From CAYUVA01 sp964448115 [NCBI: uncultured bacterium] (GTDB taxonomy: Bacteria > CAYUVA01), in assembly GCA_964448115.1 (NCBI GenBank), contig CAYUVA010000013.1, positions 23,101 through 87,100 of the forward strand: DNA of 64,000 nt, written 5' to 3'. Position 1 is the stretch's first letter, and each line of letters starts with the position of its first letter. Below are positions 62,670-64,000 of this stretch, piece by piece. The notes below the pieces were generated by a model. The model was given only the letters and a program-made list of their open reading frames with translations. It had not been told where the DNA came from and did not search any database. Both the position numbers and the translations under genes were made by a program.

Positions 62670-64000
62670 TATATCGAGATGTCCCCGGTCGGTTTTACCG
62701 GTTCTTTTAATGGAAGTCGCACGGTGAATACCGCTCCCCCTTGCAGCCCATTCTTAGCCTCGATGGAGCCCCCGTGTCCCTCTATTATCGAGTGGCAGAT
62801 GGCTAATCCCAGCCCGGTTCCCTTCTTGCCCTGCTTGGTGGTGAAGAAGGGATCGAAGATGCGAGAGATGTTATCTTTGGGAATACCGGGTCCGGTGTCT
62901 GAAATGGTGGCGATGATCGTCTCATCGCTCCCCAAGGCGGTCTCGATGCGAAGCCTGCCTTTATGGTTCATCGCCTCAACTGCATTGTTTATGATGTTCA
63001 GAAGAACCTGGCGCAGCTTGGCGTGATCCCCATGCATAGTGGGCAGGGAGGGATGGAGATCTAGCTCGACCTCGATGGCTTCACTTGCGGTCGAGAATCT
63101 CCTTTGCAAGGTCTCTTTGATCAACCCATTGAGATCAAGAGGCTGGTATTTAATCTCAAGCTGGCGAGAGAACAGCAACAGGTTGTCTATAATATCGTTG
63201 GCTTGCTTGATCTCCTGCGTGATGATCTCGTATTGTTCCTCCCTATCTGGGGTAATCTTTTCATCCGTATTCAGGAGGAAGTAGTGTGCATTGCTGATTA
63301 TCCCAAGTGGATTGCGGATCTCGTGCGCGATGCTGGCAGCCATTCTACCCAGCGCTGCCAGGCGCTCGGACTGCTCCTGGGCCAGCTTGCGGTATTTCAA
63401 ATCTTCGTAAAGCCTGGCGTTCTCTATCGAAATAGCTGCGTGGCTGGCAAGCGTCTCGAAGATATAGCGATCCTCGGCGGTGAAGTCCCTTGCCATGATG
63501 GTCGAATCTACATAGATAACCCCGATGACCTCTCCTTTTGCGACCAGTGGAGCGCACATAACCGATTCGAGGTCGAGCTTTACGATGCTCGTCTTGTCGC
63601 TGTAGCTCTTTGTACGGGAGATGTCGGAAAGATATACCGGCTTGCCGCTTTGCGCTACCTGTTGGAGAACGCTTCTGCTGATGCTGAAGGAATCCCCCTC
63701 AAGATCCTCGCGGTTTCGGCTCCTTGCCACCTTGAATTCGAGCTTTCCCGATTCGCCCTTAAGCATAAGGAATCCGCGCTGTGCGCCGGTTACCTCGATA
63801 GCAGTGTCCATTACCTTGACCAAAAGTTCCCTTAAGTCCAGAATGGAGCTTAGCGATTTACTTATATCGTATAGGATAGTCAGGTTTCGCAGCCGAACTT
63901 CTTGATCTTTGTACCGCTTGAGTCTTTTTTCGTACAGCTCTAGCAGCTCCAGCAGCTCCTTGCCCATTGGCGAGCTTTTGAGCCTTTCTTTGAGTTGATT
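62669..64000 (-). CDS. GAF-domain sensor histidine kinase (partial at window edge)
   Basis: The frame is open to the right edge, so the true start may lie beyond 64000. The ATG at 63967 has no ribosome site and the upstream codons continue a coiled coil. It has a coiled coil (about 1-30), a GAF domain (about 40-190), a HisKA domain with SIAHEIRNPLGIISN, and an HATPase_c domain with GTGLGLAICHSI. It has no membrane spans in the visible part, so it senses cytoplasmic signals. It is the cognate kinase of the NtrC-type regulator. Confidence 0.88.
   Translation of the reverse strand, partial: NQLKERLKSSPMGKELLELLELYEKRLKRYKDQEVRLRNLTILYDISKSLSSILDLRELLVKVMDTAIEVTGAQRGFLMLKGESGKLEFKVARSRNREDLEGDSFSISRSVLQQVAQSGKPVYLSDISRTKSYSDKTSIVKLDLESVMCAPLVAKGEVIGVIYVDSTIMARDFTAEDRYIFETLASHAAISIENARLYEDLKYRKLAQEQSERLAALGRMAASIAHEIRNPLGIISNAHYFLLNTDEKITPDREEQYEIITQEIKQANDIIDNLLLFSRQLEIKYQPLDLNGLIKETLQRRFSTASEAIEVELDLHPSLPTMHGDHAKLRQVLLNIINNAVEAMNHKGRLRIETALGSDETIIATISDTGPGIPKDNISRIFDPFFTTKQGKKGTGLGLAICHSIIEGHGGSIEAKNGLQGGAVFTVRLPLKEPVKPTGDISI

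Noticed and set aside
63104-63835. 243-codon plus-strand frame
   Set aside because: Shadow of the histidine kinase, whose HisKA and HATPase motifs are clear on the other strand.
1-64000. CRISPR array, integrase, transposase or rRNA
   Set aside because: No regularly spaced repeats with unique spacers, no recombinase motifs and no rRNA sequence were seen; the repeats found are single dispersed palindromes.

Overview
The window reads as chromosomal DNA of an uncultured-type, Gram-negative-like bacterium with an anaerobic or microaerobic, peptide- and organic-acid-using lifestyle. The evidence is a TonB-dependent outer-membrane receptor, a lipoprotein, many signal peptides, PilT-type motors, sigma-54 two-component control, a rubrerythrin/ferritin/cytochrome bd oxygen-defence set, butyrate kinase and a citrate-lyase/aconitase-type cluster. 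Secreted enzymes carry Thr/Pro-rich 'TPTPT' linkers, a style seen in several candidate phyla. I cannot name the lineage from sequence alone.

Layout. 1-770: start of an exported protein and the wreck of a DNA methyltransferase/restriction locus. 774-7464: a radical SAM haem-type protein diverging, across a PerR/Fur box, from a co-directional run perR - small winged-helix protein - rubrerythrin - ferritin-like protein - peroxiredoxin - ferritin - cydA - cydB. 7475-8912: AT-rich accessory patch with a frameshifted methyltransferase and gene fragments. 8957-13204: maf, a secreted pair that includes a metalloprotease with a C-terminal anchor, a GT-C membrane glycosyltransferase and a coiled-coil protein. 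13230-13303: tRNA-Arg(CCU). 13543-21300: secreted phosphatase, dinG, lipoprotein, TonB-type receptor. 21605-24064: tsf-rpsB and rpsI-rplM on the minus strand. 24230-27964: Mut7-C protein, Gfo/Idh/MocA oxidoreductase and the t6A genes tsaE-tsaB-tsaD. 28255-31896: four-gene membrane cluster of unknown function. 32168-37793: butyrate kinase, PilT and a HEAT-repeat/PilT fusion. 37970-43796: secreted propeller-like protein, large membrane protein, wecB. 43926-50639: CitF-like CoA transferase, two fused aconitase-family hydratases, HD phosphohydrolase. 50788-58800: membrane proteins, hybrid histidine kinase, mntP, second secreted phosphatase, def, ctpA. 58970-64000: secreted TIM-barrel-like protein and a sigma-54 regulator/histidine-kinase pair.

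The most novel signal is a roughly 100-residue domain (AGYxxTRL..SGG......YYxG..TGL......YLLEL....PYL) that occurs five times in four otherwise different secreted proteins: two phosphatases, a propeller-like protein and a TIM-barrel-like protein. It sits at the very C-terminus in three of them and behind a Thr/Pro linker in three, which suggests a shared surface-attachment or export module. The second is the conserved-looking four-gene membrane cluster at 28255-31896. Dispersed non-coding palindromes and repeats (ACCACAAAGG type, TGGATTCCCGC type, TCATCCTGAGC type) fill most of the longer intergenic gaps.
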